Positions 43,571 through 52,906 of a DNA stretch of 64,000 bases are shown here, one piece after another (the stretch's first letter is position 1; each line of letters starts with the position of its first letter). The stretch lies in NCBI GenBank assembly GCA_902800395.1, contig CADCEC010000007.1, forward strand, positions 1-64,000. The letters are read 5' to 3'. The DNA comes from an uncultured Bacteroidota bacterium (GTDB taxonomy: Bacteria > Bacteroidota > Bacteroidia > Bacteroidales > P3). Under the pieces are notes generated by a model. That model saw only the letters and a list, made by a program, of their open reading frames with translations. It had not been told where the DNA came from and made no database searches. A program made the translations under genes and the position numbers.

Positions 43571-44824
43571 TTATTGTTTTTCTGTATCGTCTGTTATTTG
43601 CATTTCTTCGTCGGCGGTGATGTCGGGGGTGGTGTCGGCAACTGCGCTTTCGCCGCCGTCCACACTGGGTTTAGGGTCGGCATAGACTCCTGCCGCTACC
43701 GACTGGATGATTCCCATACCGAGGCTGAGGAAGAGATAGGCTGTGCCGCCATAGCTGATGAAAGGAAGTGTCTGACCCGTCACCGGGAGGACACCGACGG
43801 CCACACCCATGTTGGCCAGTGCCTGCAGGTAAATCATGGTGCCCAATCCGGCCACGGTGAGGGCGCCGAAGCGTCCGTTGCACCTCCAAGCCAAGCGCAC
43901 GCATCGGAAGTAGAAGAAACTGTAGAGCAGCAGCACCAGCACGCCGCCCACGAGACCCGTTTCCTCGATGATGATAGCGTAGATGAAGTCGTTGTGCGAC
44001 TGCGTCATCAGTCGCGCATAGAGGGTGTTTCCGGGTCCCACCCCGAAGACGCCGCCACGGGCGACGGCGATGCGGGCATCGTTCTCCTGAGTGATAACGG
44101 TGGGGTCGGGGTCGTCGAAATAGGAATGGAGACGGTGGCCCCACGTGCTGGAGCGTTCCAGCACCTGCTCGCTCTTGGGCTGTCCGCCTTTGTCGCTCTG
44201 CTCGCCCGCCTTGTAGCGATTCATGGCGACACCCAAGCCTATGGCTGTCAGCGCCACAAGGGCAATCATGATGCGCCACCACCATTTTCGGTCCACGCCG
44301 CCGAAGAAGAGCATGAGATAGCAGGAGACGAAGAGCAGTGCGGCGGTGGAGAAATTCTCTGGGAGGACGAAGGCGGCGACCAGGACGATATAGGCCAGCA
44401 GGGAGAAGAAAGTGCCCTTCTCGGCCACCTGGTCTTTCTTCAAAGTCAGCATGCGAGCGATGAAAAGTACGAGGGCAATTTTGGCTACTTCGGAGGGCTG
44501 GAACTGGTTAACCACGGGAATCCTTATCCAGCGGCCGCCCATCATCAGTGTGACGGCCAGCAGCACCACCGACGCCCAGAGTCCAAGTACTGCGAAACGG
44601 GAGAAGAAGCGGTAGTTTATTTTGCTGCATACGATGACGATGCCCCACGACGCAAGGACAATGAGCAGATGGCGCAAGAAGAGGCCTGTGGGCCCTCCGG
44701 CGCTGTCGTGAGAATAGGCCTCCAGTCCGATGGAGCTGTAGACCCCAACAAGAGAGATGATGCTGAGCAGCAGAAACACCACCCAGAGCGTTTTATCTCC
44801 CTTGAAAACCTTGGACATCTTCAT
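43571..44824 (-). CDS. ftsW: Peptidoglycan glycosyltransferase FtsW
   Basis: A 417-residue SEDS polymerase with about ten membrane helices. Family signatures are WIRIPVVNQFQPSEVAKIALVLF and FAIISYGG-like LPFISYGGTAYLFLSLGMGI near the C-terminus. It polymerises septal glycan from lipid II with the transpeptidase encoded upstream. The C-terminal tail is acidic (ITADEEMQITDDTEKQ). Confidence 0.96.
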   Translation of the reverse strand: MKMSKVFKGDKTLWVVFLLLSIISLVGVYSSIGLEAYSHDSAGGPTGLFLRHLLIVLASWGIVIVCSKINYRFFSRFAVLGLWASVVLLAVTLMMGGRWIRIPVVNQFQPSEVAKIALVLFIARMLTLKKDQVAEKGTFFSLLAYIVLVAAFVLPENFSTAALLFVSCYLMLFFGGVDRKWWWRIMIALVALTAIGLGVAMNRYKAGEQSDKGGQPKSEQVLERSSTWGHRLHSYFDDPDPTVITQENDARIAVARGGVFGVGPGNTLYARLMTQSHNDFIYAIIIEETGLVGGVLVLLLYSFFYFRCVRLAWRCNGRFGALTVAGLGTMIYLQALANMGVAVGVLPVTGQTLPFISYGGTAYLFLSLGMGIIQSVAAGVYADPKPSVDGGESAVADTTPDITADEEMQITDDTEKQ

Positions 44825-44875
44825 TTTAGATAATTGTTAAGAGATAATAGTTGGACCGATAACCTATAACCTTTC

Positions 44876-45415
44876 CTAGAGTTCATTGACTTGTTGGCGA
44901 AATTCCTCTCCGCGGTCGACGACATCCGAACCGTTTTCGCAAGCCGGTGAGTAGAGCACCTTCACATCGTCGCTCTCATAGCGGTAAGCCTTCTGGAGGG
45001 CATCGGCCATCGTGGGGCAAGTTTCGATGGTAGGGACGACACCCGAGAAAGCCTTGCGCATCTCTTCCCCCTCGCCGCCCACGATGAGCAGCATCCTCAC
45101 CTTGCGCAGCGCCGCAGGCAGCAGCCGGCTGTAGTCGGCGGGAGTGGCGGGTGCATCGGCAATCCATATCAAGCCCCCCGGAGTGCTCTCCAGAGAATAC
45201 CACGTAGAGTTAACGGAACGGGCGGCAGCATCGTTGATGTATACGCGTCCCCTCACGCGAGCCACGAATTCGAGGCGGTAGCGCGTCTCCTCCATACGGT
45301 TGAAGCAAGCCCTCAACGAGGCGTTGCGTATAGCCTTCAACCGCTGGGTGTCAATACCCGCAAGTCCGATGTGTGTTCTTTCACGGCCTTCCTTGACCAG
45401 AGTGTCTATAGTCAT
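44876..45415 (-). pseudogene. MurD remnant: C-terminal domain only, active-site residues lost
   Basis: An intact 179-codon reading frame at the murD position of the dcw operon. Residues about 44-179 match MurD domain 3 (YRLEFVARVRG, then YINDAAARSVNSTWYSLE, and the ending SPACENGSDVVDRGEEF). The UDP-binding and ATPase domains are absent, and only 34 bases separate it from mraY. MurD's NDSKATN reads NDAAARS (residues 61-67), losing the Lys. The SPACASLDxFxxFxxRG substrate loop is three residues shorter and lacks the Ser and Phe. It cannot be a ligase. It may be a decaying pseudogene or a repurposed domain; the uninterrupted frame slightly favours the latter. Confidence 0.82.
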
Positions 45416-45449
45416 TATTGATAAGTTGATAAATTGATATGTTGATATG

Positions 45450-46631
45450 TTATCGTAGTTTCAGTGTCGAGAGGGTAAAGATTGCTAACAAAATAGCGAT
45501 GATAATGAACCTCACCACCACCTTCTCTTCCGCCTGGCCCTTCTTCTGGTAGTGGTGATGCAGCGGCGTCATCAGGAAGGGACGCTTCTCCACAGGCACC
45601 ATCTCGCTGGGCGGCAGCTTGTGCTTCCGCCGGTAGTATTTGCAGTAGGTGGTCTGGATAATCACCGAGAGGTTCTCCACCACATAGATGCCGCAGAGCA
45701 CAGGCAACAGGAGCTCTTTCTTGATAAGCACGGCAAACACCGCAATGATGCCGCCAATGGAGAGCGAGCCCGTGTCACCCATGAAGATATCGGCAGGGTG
45801 ACCGTTGAACCACAGGAAACCTATCGTGGCACCGACAAAAGCAGTGCTGAAAATAGCCAGCTCGCCGATATTGGGAAGGTACATGATGTTGAAATAGGTG
45901 GCCATGATGGCGTTACCGCTCACCCATGCCAGCAGCGCCAAAGCGCCGCCATTCACGGCCGCCACACCCGTGGCGATGCCGTCAATGCCGTCGGTGAGAT
46001 TCGACGCATTGCTCACAGCAGTAACTATCAGGATGATGACCAGCACATAGACCACCCACACCAAATCCTGCGCCCAGTCGCCCATCCACGTCACCAGCCA
46101 GGCATAGTCGAACTCATTGTTCTTCACAAAAGGTATCGTCGTCGTGGTGCCGCCACTGAGCGCAGGGTGGTACACGATAAGCAGTCCCACCACAAGCGCC
46201 AGCAATACCTGCCCCAGTATCTTGTACTTGCCCGCCAGACCTTTCTTCCCGCGTGTCTTCTTCAGATAGTCGTCCAGAAAACCCAACAGTCCCAGCCACA
46301 CCGTGGTACCCACCATGATGAGCACGTAGATATTGTCGAGTTTGGCGAAGAGCAACGTGGGAATGAGGATAGCAGTAAGGATAAGCAGTCCACCCATGGT
46401 GGGGGTGTTGGCCTTTCGCGCCGCCCCTTCGAGCCCCAGCTCGGTGCGCACTTCGTCCATCATGCCCATCTTATTCTTCATCCAGCGGATGAAAGGCTTG
46501 CCCGCAAGCAGCATAATCAGCAGCGAAGTCACCATGCCCGCCGCTGCCCTGAAAGTGATGCCGATGAAAGCACCCGCCCCAGGGACATGAATTCCCATAT
46601 CGTTCAGCCAGTCTAACAAATGATATATCAT
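45450..46631 (-). CDS. mraY: Phospho-N-acetylmuramoyl-pentapeptide transferase
   Basis: A 393-residue ten-helix membrane enzyme that makes lipid I. The catalytic Asp pair region (FLDDYLKK), NLTDGIDGIATG and the later HHHYQKKG loop are intact. It lies 12 bases after murE. Confidence 0.97.
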   Translation of the reverse strand: MIYHLLDWLNDMGIHVPGAGAFIGITFRAAAGMVTSLLIMLLAGKPFIRWMKNKMGMMDEVRTELGLEGAARKANTPTMGGLLILTAILIPTLLFAKLDNIYVLIMVGTTVWLGLLGFLDDYLKKTRGKKGLAGKYKILGQVLLALVVGLLIVYHPALSGGTTTTIPFVKNNEFDYAWLVTWMGDWAQDLVWVVYVLVIILIVTAVSNASNLTDGIDGIATGVAAVNGGALALLAWVSGNAIMATYFNIMYLPNIGELAIFSTAFVGATIGFLWFNGHPADIFMGDTGSLSIGGIIAVFAVLIKKELLLPVLCGIYVVENLSVIIQTTYCKYYRRKHKLPPSEMVPVEKRPFLMTPLHHHYQKKGQAEEKVVVRFIIIAILLAIFTLSTLKLR

Positions 46632-46643
46632 AACTCTTACTTC

Positions 46644-48107
46644 TTAGTTCTTACCTCTTAGTTCCTTCTCCGCTTCTTCCACGTCGTCGAAGTGGCTTCT
46701 CACACCGTTCACCTCCTGATAGGTCTCGTGACCCTTGCCGGCGATAAGGATGATGTCGCCCTCACGGGCCATCATGCAGGCCGTACGAATAGCCTGCCGC
46801 CGGTCGGTGATACGCACCGTGCGGCTCAGTTGCTCCGCCGTGAGGCCAGCCTCCATGTCGTCCAGGATGCTCTCAGGCTGCTCCGTACGGGGATTGTCGC
46901 TGGTCAGCACCAACTTGTCACTCCCCTCGGCGGCAATCTGCGCCATCTCCGGACGCTTCGTCTTGTCGCGGTCACCACCACAACCCACCACCGTAATCAG
47001 CTGCTGTTCCGGTCTCCGGATGGCGGCAATTGTCTCTATCACATTCTGCAGCGCATCCGGCGTATGGGCATAGTCGACAATGGCGGTGATGCCACTCCCA
47101 CTCACACACTGGAACCTCCCAGGGGCAGGCTCCAAGGTGGAGAGTACCCTCAAGGCCTCATCCGGCTCGGCACCGCTCAACACCGCGGCACCATAGATGG
47201 CCAGCAGATTGTAGGCATTGAAGCGACCCACCAGTCTCACCCAAACCTCTCGGCCGCACAGAGAAAGATGCATACCTTCAAATCCCTCCTCTATCACACG
47301 GCAGTGGAAGTCGCCCTTCTGCTGCAATCCATAGGTGTAGACTTTGGCTTCGCAGTTCTGCACCATCACCCTACCGTTCCTGTCGTCGATATTCGTCAGC
47401 GCCCACGCCCCCTTCGGAAGCGCGTCGAAAAAGCCCTTCTTCGCGGCAATATAGTTCGCCATCGTCTTGTGGAAGTCCAGATGGTCATGAGTAATGTTGC
47501 TGAAGATGCCACCGGCGAATACCACACCGGCGATGCGTTTCTGCACCACAGCATGGGAACTGACCTCCATGAAACAGTAGTCGCAGCCCCTATCCACCAT
47601 CCTGCGTAGCAGCTGGTTCAGCTCCAGCGCATCGGGGGTCGTGTGCCCCGTAGGCAGCTCCTCTTCATCCACCTTGTTCACAATGGTGGATACCAATCCC
47701 ACATGATGTCCCAGCTGGCGGAACATCCTGTGCAGCAGGGTGACAGTAGTGGTCTTCCCATTGGTGCCGGTGATACCCACCAGCTTCAGCTGGCTCGACG
47801 GGTGTCCGTAGAAATTGTCCGCCATCAAGCCCAACACCTCGCTGCTGTCCTTCACCACCACAAACGTCACCTTCTCACTTTCCACTCTCCACTTTCCTCT
47901 CTCCACTTTCTCACACACCACGGCGACAGCACCCTGCTCCACGGCTTTGCCGATGAAGTCGTGCCCGTCAACCTTCGTGCCCCGTTGGGCCACAAAGAGG
48001 GTCCCCTGCGAAACTTTTCGCGAGTCGAACTGGATATCCTTCACCTCCAGCTCCATATCTCCGTCCACCTTGCAGTCAATTCCCTTTATTATATCTTTTA
48101 GTTTCAT
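46644..48107 (-). CDS. murE: UDP-MurNAc-tripeptide synthetase, meso-diaminopimelate adding
   Basis: A 487-residue ligase with the ATP loop GTNGKTTTV and the DNPRTEQP motif, which marks meso-diaminopimelate as the substrate. That predicts a DAP-type cell wall. A heptamer repeat at about 47877-47915 encodes the VERGKWRVESEKV stretch in the N-terminal domain. Confidence 0.96.
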   Translation of the reverse strand: MKLKDIIKGIDCKVDGDMELEVKDIQFDSRKVSQGTLFVAQRGTKVDGHDFIGKAVEQGAVAVVCEKVERGKWRVESEKVTFVVVKDSSEVLGLMADNFYGHPSSQLKLVGITGTNGKTTTVTLLHRMFRQLGHHVGLVSTIVNKVDEEELPTGHTTPDALELNQLLRRMVDRGCDYCFMEVSSHAVVQKRIAGVVFAGGIFSNITHDHLDFHKTMANYIAAKKGFFDALPKGAWALTNIDDRNGRVMVQNCEAKVYTYGLQQKGDFHCRVIEEGFEGMHLSLCGREVWVRLVGRFNAYNLLAIYGAAVLSGAEPDEALRVLSTLEPAPGRFQCVSGSGITAIVDYAHTPDALQNVIETIAAIRRPEQQLITVVGCGGDRDKTKRPEMAQIAAEGSDKLVLTSDNPRTEQPESILDDMEAGLTAEQLSRTVRITDRRQAIRTACMMAREGDIILIAGKGHETYQEVNGVRSHFDDVEEAEKELRGKN

Positions 48108-48143
48108 CTATAAAATCTATCTAATCTATCGTATCTTTCTAAT

Positions 48144-50381
48144 CTATTTCAAATTCAACACGACCGTCGTCCCTTTCTTCACCGCAGCCCCTGCCTGTGG
48201 ACTCTGCGACGAGACTTTCCCGTAACCTGTCAACCGCACCTTCAGCCCCAACGAATGGAGCATCTCGACGGCATCCTTCGCACTCATCCGGCGGCAATTC
48301 GGCATACGACCCTGCACAGGTTTCTCGGGCAGTATTTTGACATTGGTGCACCGAATCAGGCGGCACGCCTGCTGCAACCCACCCAGATTGCCGCGCAAGA
48401 GCAGGGGTTCCCGCTCAAGGATGGTACTATCCACCGGCGTGAGTGCCGCAAAATCCTCTCCCAAGCGTTCGTCGATAGCCATCACACAGTCGGCAATGGT
48501 CCTGAATACACGTGCCGCCTGGGTACCGAATGCCTCGTGCGGCACCCGCTCCAGCATCACATAGCACGTATAGCGCGGATGCTCGGCAGGGAAGAATCCC
48601 GCAAACGACGAGTTGTTATAGGCCTGCGTGTGCATTCTCGTCGACTGGTCGTAATAGTCGGCCGTACCTGTCTTTCCGGCGAAATGATACACCTCACTCT
48701 TCATCCGCTTCGCCGTTCCATGATCCACCACACCCTCGAGCATCTCTCTCACAACCTTTGCGCTCTCTTTGCTGAAAGCATGCTCCCTCATCACCACGGG
48801 TTTCACCTCCGTGCGTCTCCCATAGCGGTCGTAGATGGCCCGACAGAACAACGGCTTCACCATCCGCCCATCACCAGCCACAGCGTTATAGAAGGTAATT
48901 ATCTGCATCGGCGTCACTGCTGTGGAATAACCATAAGTGAGTCGGAGGAAGTCGTCGACAGAGACATTGACATCATTGATACTTGTCTTCGGTTCTGGAG
49001 CTTTCACGTCCAAGTTCAGCTTCTCATAGGGGAACACCTGCCGCATCAGCGCCACCAGGTCGTCGCGCCGATCGCGGTAGTATTTCCATCCCAGCTGGCA
49101 CATACCCACGTTCGACGATTCCTCTATCACCTCCCTCACACTCAAGGAGTCGCGACCATTCTTCTTGTGGCTGTCCTTCACCTCACGGGCATTCGGGAAC
49201 ACTCCCACACCCACTCGCACTTTCATCGCCGTATCTATCTTTATCTTCGGATCGTTCAGCATGGCCATCAGAGCCACCGTCTTCATTGTCGACCCAGGCT
49301 CATAGCGGCTCGATACAGCCGTATTCCAGTCTCTCAATTCATTATACACCCAGTCCGTTTCGTCGGTCGGAGAAGTCCTCATTTCGGCACGCGCCAGATT
49401 CGCACATGCCACCACATAACCCGTCTCTACCTCCATCACGATGGCACAACCAGCCTTGCCGCCAAACCTCGCAAGCGTCTGTCTCAACGCGTCCTCCGCC
49501 ACATCCTGTATCCTCGTGTCTATCGTCGATACAATATTCTGACCGTCGATTCTCTTCTGTAGCACCACCTTCTCCACGCTGTCGCCATCCGTTCGGTGTT
49601 CCGTCGAGGAACCCTCGTTGGGCATATCCGCCAGCCAGACACCTTTTGTCAAGCGCCGACTGTTGAAGACTCCATCCCTACCCTTCAAAATCGAATCATA
49701 CGTGCCTTCGAGACCCGTAAAATCACCCGTACCTCGGCCATTCTCCAACCCCACCGTATTCGATGCCATCTCGCTATATATATGGGCTCTTACCTCATAT
49801 TTCACACTCCTGCGGTCCACCTCCTTCACCACACACCTCTTCCATCCCGGCAACCGCGCAATCGAAAGCCAAACGGAATAGGGCACATGCTGCTCCACCC
49901 TGAAACACTGGCGGGGACGCTCCTTCATGCGCTCTTTCTTTACCATCTCCACATAATAATCACTCCCATGTTTGCCCATCGACTCGCTGAGCATCAAAGC
50001 CATCGTGTCCAACGACGCAAACAGCACGCTGTCCGAGACCGCACCCGAGAATTTCTTTTTCCCCTTCGCGTCAGTGTCATATTTCTTACCCAAATCAAGA
50101 TAAAGGTCGCACTCCGACACCGTTGTCGCCAGCACCTTCCCATCGCTCGACAAGATATCGCCCCTTTTGGCGGGCTCAACCTGATTAACCCTCGTCTCCC
50201 TGCCGGCTCCCCATTCGCGCCACGATTTACGCACCACACTGCCGTCAGCCATCTTACCCTCCACCTCGGCGGTCTGCGTCTTCACAATACCCACCACAAT
50301 CGCCGTACCCATCACCAACGTAAGCAACAGATACAGCACCAACATGCCCCCGGCCATCCGTGTATTTTTATCCTTCTTCAA
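48144..50381 (-). CDS. ftsI: Division-specific penicillin-binding protein with PASTA domain
   Basis: A 745-residue transpeptidase. It has a single N-terminal membrane helix (MLVLYLLLTLVMGTAIVVGI), a pedestal region and a transpeptidase domain with SxxK (EPGSTMKT, near residue 357), SSN (EESSNVG) and KTG (FAGKTGTAD, near 565). The end is one PASTA domain (MPNCRRMSAKDAVEMLHSLGLKV). It would crosslink septal peptidoglycan with FtsW. The 39 bases before its start are TATTAAC-type heptamers. Confidence 0.95.
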   Translation of the reverse strand: MKKDKNTRMAGGMLVLYLLLTLVMGTAIVVGIVKTQTAEVEGKMADGSVVRKSWREWGAGRETRVNQVEPAKRGDILSSDGKVLATTVSECDLYLDLGKKYDTDAKGKKKFSGAVSDSVLFASLDTMALMLSESMGKHGSDYYVEMVKKERMKERPRQCFRVEQHVPYSVWLSIARLPGWKRCVVKEVDRRSVKYEVRAHIYSEMASNTVGLENGRGTGDFTGLEGTYDSILKGRDGVFNSRRLTKGVWLADMPNEGSSTEHRTDGDSVEKVVLQKRIDGQNIVSTIDTRIQDVAEDALRQTLARFGGKAGCAIVMEVETGYVVACANLARAEMRTSPTDETDWVYNELRDWNTAVSSRYEPGSTMKTVALMAMLNDPKIKIDTAMKVRVGVGVFPNAREVKDSHKKNGRDSLSVREVIEESSNVGMCQLGWKYYRDRRDDLVALMRQVFPYEKLNLDVKAPEPKTSINDVNVSVDDFLRLTYGYSTAVTPMQIITFYNAVAGDGRMVKPLFCRAIYDRYGRRTEVKPVVMREHAFSKESAKVVREMLEGVVDHGTAKRMKSEVYHFAGKTGTADYYDQSTRMHTQAYNNSSFAGFFPAEHPRYTCYVMLERVPHEAFGTQAARVFRTIADCVMAIDERLGEDFAALTPVDSTILEREPLLLRGNLGGLQQACRLIRCTNVKILPEKPVQGRMPNCRRMSAKDAVEMLHSLGLKVRLTGYGKVSSQSPQAGAAVKKGTTVVLNLK

Positions 50382-50420
50382 ACCCTTAACTATTATCTAT
50401 TAACTATTATCTATTAACTA

Positions 50421-51017
50421 TCATATCACTTCCGGCGGCGTCGGCATTATCCCTAAACCTTTCTCCCGCTCCAGATCATCCCTGATTTGGGAAATCCGCA
50501 CCGTGTTCTGGTTCATCTTCTGCAGTTGTATCTGCTGCTCCCTCAACTCGTTCACCCTCTCCTGCACCACCATCTTCTTTCGGCTCAACGACTCCACCTG
50601 ATAACGGTTGGCCACCACCAAAAGCAGATACACCAGACACAACAGCAGCAACGGAATCTGCTTCAACACCAGTTTGTCTGACAGCACATCACCACCCAGC
50701 ACCTTCGCCACTCCCTTCGCCACATGGCCTCCGCGGCCACTAACCTCTGGGGTGTCGTCACCCTCTTCCACCTCGTCAACAACAGGTTGTTCCACTGTTT
50801 CGACTTCCTCTTCCACCGGAGTTTCCTGCTCAACAACTTTTTTCTCCTCCTTTTCACTCATCTTCTCCGTTTCCACTTCCTCATGCTTACGGCGGCGGTT
50901 ACCGATTCTTCTCTTCTCTCCGCTCTCTAACTTCTGTACCCTGCCAACAATCGCCTCGCGAGCCACATCGCCCTCGAGACCCTCTTCCACAGCCTTTTCC
51001 CTGAACCTATTCCCCAT
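50421..51017 (-). CDS. ftsL: FtsL-like division protein
   Basis: A 198-residue bitopic protein at the ftsL position between rsmH and the PBP gene. A long, charged cytoplasmic N-terminus (about 110 residues, rich in E/K/V) precedes one membrane helix (IPLLLLCLVYLLLVVANRY) and a periplasmic coiled coil (KKMVVQERVNELREQQIQLQKMN). The architecture is that of Bacteroidota FtsL-like proteins; the symbol rests on position and topology. Confidence 0.8.
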   Translation of the reverse strand: MGNRFREKAVEEGLEGDVAREAIVGRVQKLESGEKRRIGNRRRKHEEVETEKMSEKEEKKVVEQETPVEEEVETVEQPVVDEVEEGDDTPEVSGRGGHVAKGVAKVLGGDVLSDKLVLKQIPLLLLCLVYLLLVVANRYQVESLSRKKMVVQERVNELREQQIQLQKMNQNTVRISQIRDDLEREKGLGIMPTPPEVI

Positions 51018-51069
51018 ATATTATTAATGTATACTTAATTCTTAACTATTAACTCTCAACGATTAACTC

Positions 51070-52011
51070 TTAACTATTAACCACCCTCTCTCCCACCCGT
51101 AGTCTCGCACTACGGGCACGATTGTTTCTCGCCACCTCCTCCTCGCTAGCTTTCACCGCCCCATGGCTCACCATCCGCATCGGCGACAGCACGTTGCCAT
51201 AAAAATCCTTTTCCACCTCACCCTCAAAATTGCCGCTGCGCATGAAATTTTTCACCAGTCGGTCCTCGAGCGAATGGTAACTGATAACCACCAGACGTCC
51301 GCCGGGCTTCAGCACCTCGCTGGCCTGCTGCAACATCTCCTTCAACGCCTCCAACTCACCGTTCACCTCAATCCTCAGCGCCTGAAACAGCATCGCCAGA
51401 TACTTGTTCTCCATCCCCCTCGGCAGATGCCGCTGCACCGCCTCCTTCAACTCCCCTGTCGTCTTTATCTCTCTCCGCTCTCCACTTTCCACTTTCCACT
51501 TCACTATTGCCCTCGCCATCTGCCTCGCATTCGGCAACTCGCCATAGAGTTTCAACAACCGCGCCAACTCCTCCTCCCCGAGACTATTCACCAAGTCGGA
51601 TGCCGTCACCTCGCCACGACGGTCCATCCTCAAATCAAGGGCACCGTCGAAACGGGTCGAGAAACCACGCTCAGCCACATCAAATTGATGACTGCTCACA
51701 CCTAAGTCCGCCAATATACCATCCACCTGCCGCACTCCATGCAACCGCAGGAAACTCTTCAAATAACGAAAATTTTCATTGATGAAATCAAACTGAGCAC
51801 CGTTTTCAACTTTCAACTTTCCACTTTCAACTTTCGCATCCTCATCCTGATCGAACGCCAACAGTCGCCCACCCTCTCCCAATCGTTCCAGAATGGCACG
51901 CGAATGGCCACCTCCCCCGAAAGTCACGTCGACATACGTACCGTCGGGATGCAATGCGAGGCCATCCAAAGCCTCATCCAACATCACTGGGATATGGTAC
52001 TCACTGCTCAT
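51070..52011 (-). CDS. rsmH: 16S rRNA m4C1402 methyltransferase
   Basis: A 313-residue enzyme, formerly MraW. I use the ATG at 52011 (MSSEYHIPVMLDEAL), which overlaps the mraZ stop by 11 bases; the longer in-frame start lies inside mraZ. SAM motif: YVDVTFGGGGHSRAIL. The SYHSLEDRLVK motif is present. Heptamer repeats insert KVESGKLKVENGAQ after the LLAFDQDEDA motif and WKVESGERREI further on. The stop codon itself lies in a TTAACTA heptamer run. Confidence 0.96.
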   Translation of the reverse strand: MSSEYHIPVMLDEALDGLALHPDGTYVDVTFGGGGHSRAILERLGEGGRLLAFDQDEDAKVESGKLKVENGAQFDFINENFRYLKSFLRLHGVRQVDGILADLGVSSHQFDVAERGFSTRFDGALDLRMDRRGEVTASDLVNSLGEEELARLLKLYGELPNARQMARAIVKWKVESGERREIKTTGELKEAVQRHLPRGMENKYLAMLFQALRIEVNGELEALKEMLQQASEVLKPGGRLVVISYHSLEDRLVKNFMRSGNFEGEVEKDFYGNVLSPMRMVSHGAVKASEEEVARNNRARSARLRVGERVVNS

Positions 52012-52462
52012 TCTTGACAGGCATTGTGCCCAGCAGCGCCTCTGCCTTCTCGGCAAAATCCCTGCTCGACTGGTTCATCTTCTCGTAGGTCTCACGGCCC
52101 CACAGCTCGATGAACTTGCCCGTCGATTGCAACACAATCTCCTTCGCCTTCGCAATCATATGCTTCTGCTCCGCCGGCACCAAAAGCCTGTCGTTCGAAT
52201 CCAATTCGATAACATTGCCCTCCGTCAGCTTACGAAGCACCTCACGATCTTCGCGGCGATAAGGATTCAGCAGCCCTTGCAACTTCTCCACTTCCTCCCT
52301 GAAACTGGCATACGTCCATAGCTCCAAACACTCGGCATAGACACTCTCGCGGATAACGAAACGACCGTCCTCCGTCTCCAACTGCCTCTTCAGCGCAATT
52401 GGGAACTTGAAGCGGCCATTCGAGTCCACCTTACAATATTCTTTTCCAAGTATTAAGGCCAT
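52001..52462 (-). CDS. mraZ: Transcriptional regulator MraZ
   Basis: A 153-residue protein with two SpoVT-AbrB-type repeats (KVDSNGRFKFPIALKRQL and IELDSNDRLLVPAEQK). MraZ binds upstream of its own operon and regulates it. It is the first gene of the dcw cluster. Confidence 0.96.
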   Translation of the reverse strand: MALILGKEYCKVDSNGRFKFPIALKRQLETEDGRFVIRESVYAECLELWTYASFREEVEKLQGLLNPYRREDREVLRKLTEGNVIELDSNDRLLVPAEQKHMIAKAKEIVLQSTGKFIELWGRETYEKMNQSSRDFAEKAEALLGTMPVKNEQ

Positions 52463-52906
52463 TTTTACCTATTTTTTTCAAGGTGTAAAAATACGAAGAA
52501 TTTTCCAATTTCTGCCTTAAAATTCCAAAATTTGTTGTTTTTAACCAATTTTTGTTGTTCATAACCCTAAACGAACAATTCAAAATTTTGTTTCACTTTT
52601 CCACAAAAAAAATTTTTACCCCTCCTCAATCCTTTCCCACTCTCACTTTCCACTTTTCACTTTCCACTCTCCACCCTTCACCTTCCCATCCCCTCCCCTG
52701 TTGAAAACTTTTTTACCTTGCTGCCGACAGAGCGTTTTTTTTTGTCGAACTTGAAAAAAAATGTTAAAAGTGTGACCCAAAATCGACACCTCGCCGTCTT
52801 TATATATAGACGAAATATTGTCTAACTATTAACTTTTATCTATTAACTATTGACTTTTATTGTATATTTGTACACAAAACAAGAACCTAAAAAATAACAC
52901 AAAAGT
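52463..52906. promoter_or_regulatory. Divergent dcw / surface-protein intergenic region
   Basis: These 444 bases hold no gene. A TATTTTTA -7-like box on the minus strand (52493-52486) could drive mraZ, but no -33 box sits at the normal distance. Repeats fill the middle: CTTTCCA heptamers at about 52632-52680 and CTATTAA/CTTTTAT units at about 52822-52860. A TATATTTG -7 box at 52863-52870 serves the rightward gene. Confidence 0.5.
52863..52870 (+). promoter_or_regulatory. -7 box of the IgGFc-repeat protein gene
   Basis: TATATTTG, 36 bases before the ATG. The -33 region lies inside a heptamer run (CTATTAA/CTTTTAT) and has no TTTG at the usual spacing. Confidence 0.45.

Noticed and set aside
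44876..45415. A frameshifted but complete murD
   Set aside because: Only 34 bases separate it from mraY and both neighbours are intact, so there is no room for the missing 270 or so residues in any frame.
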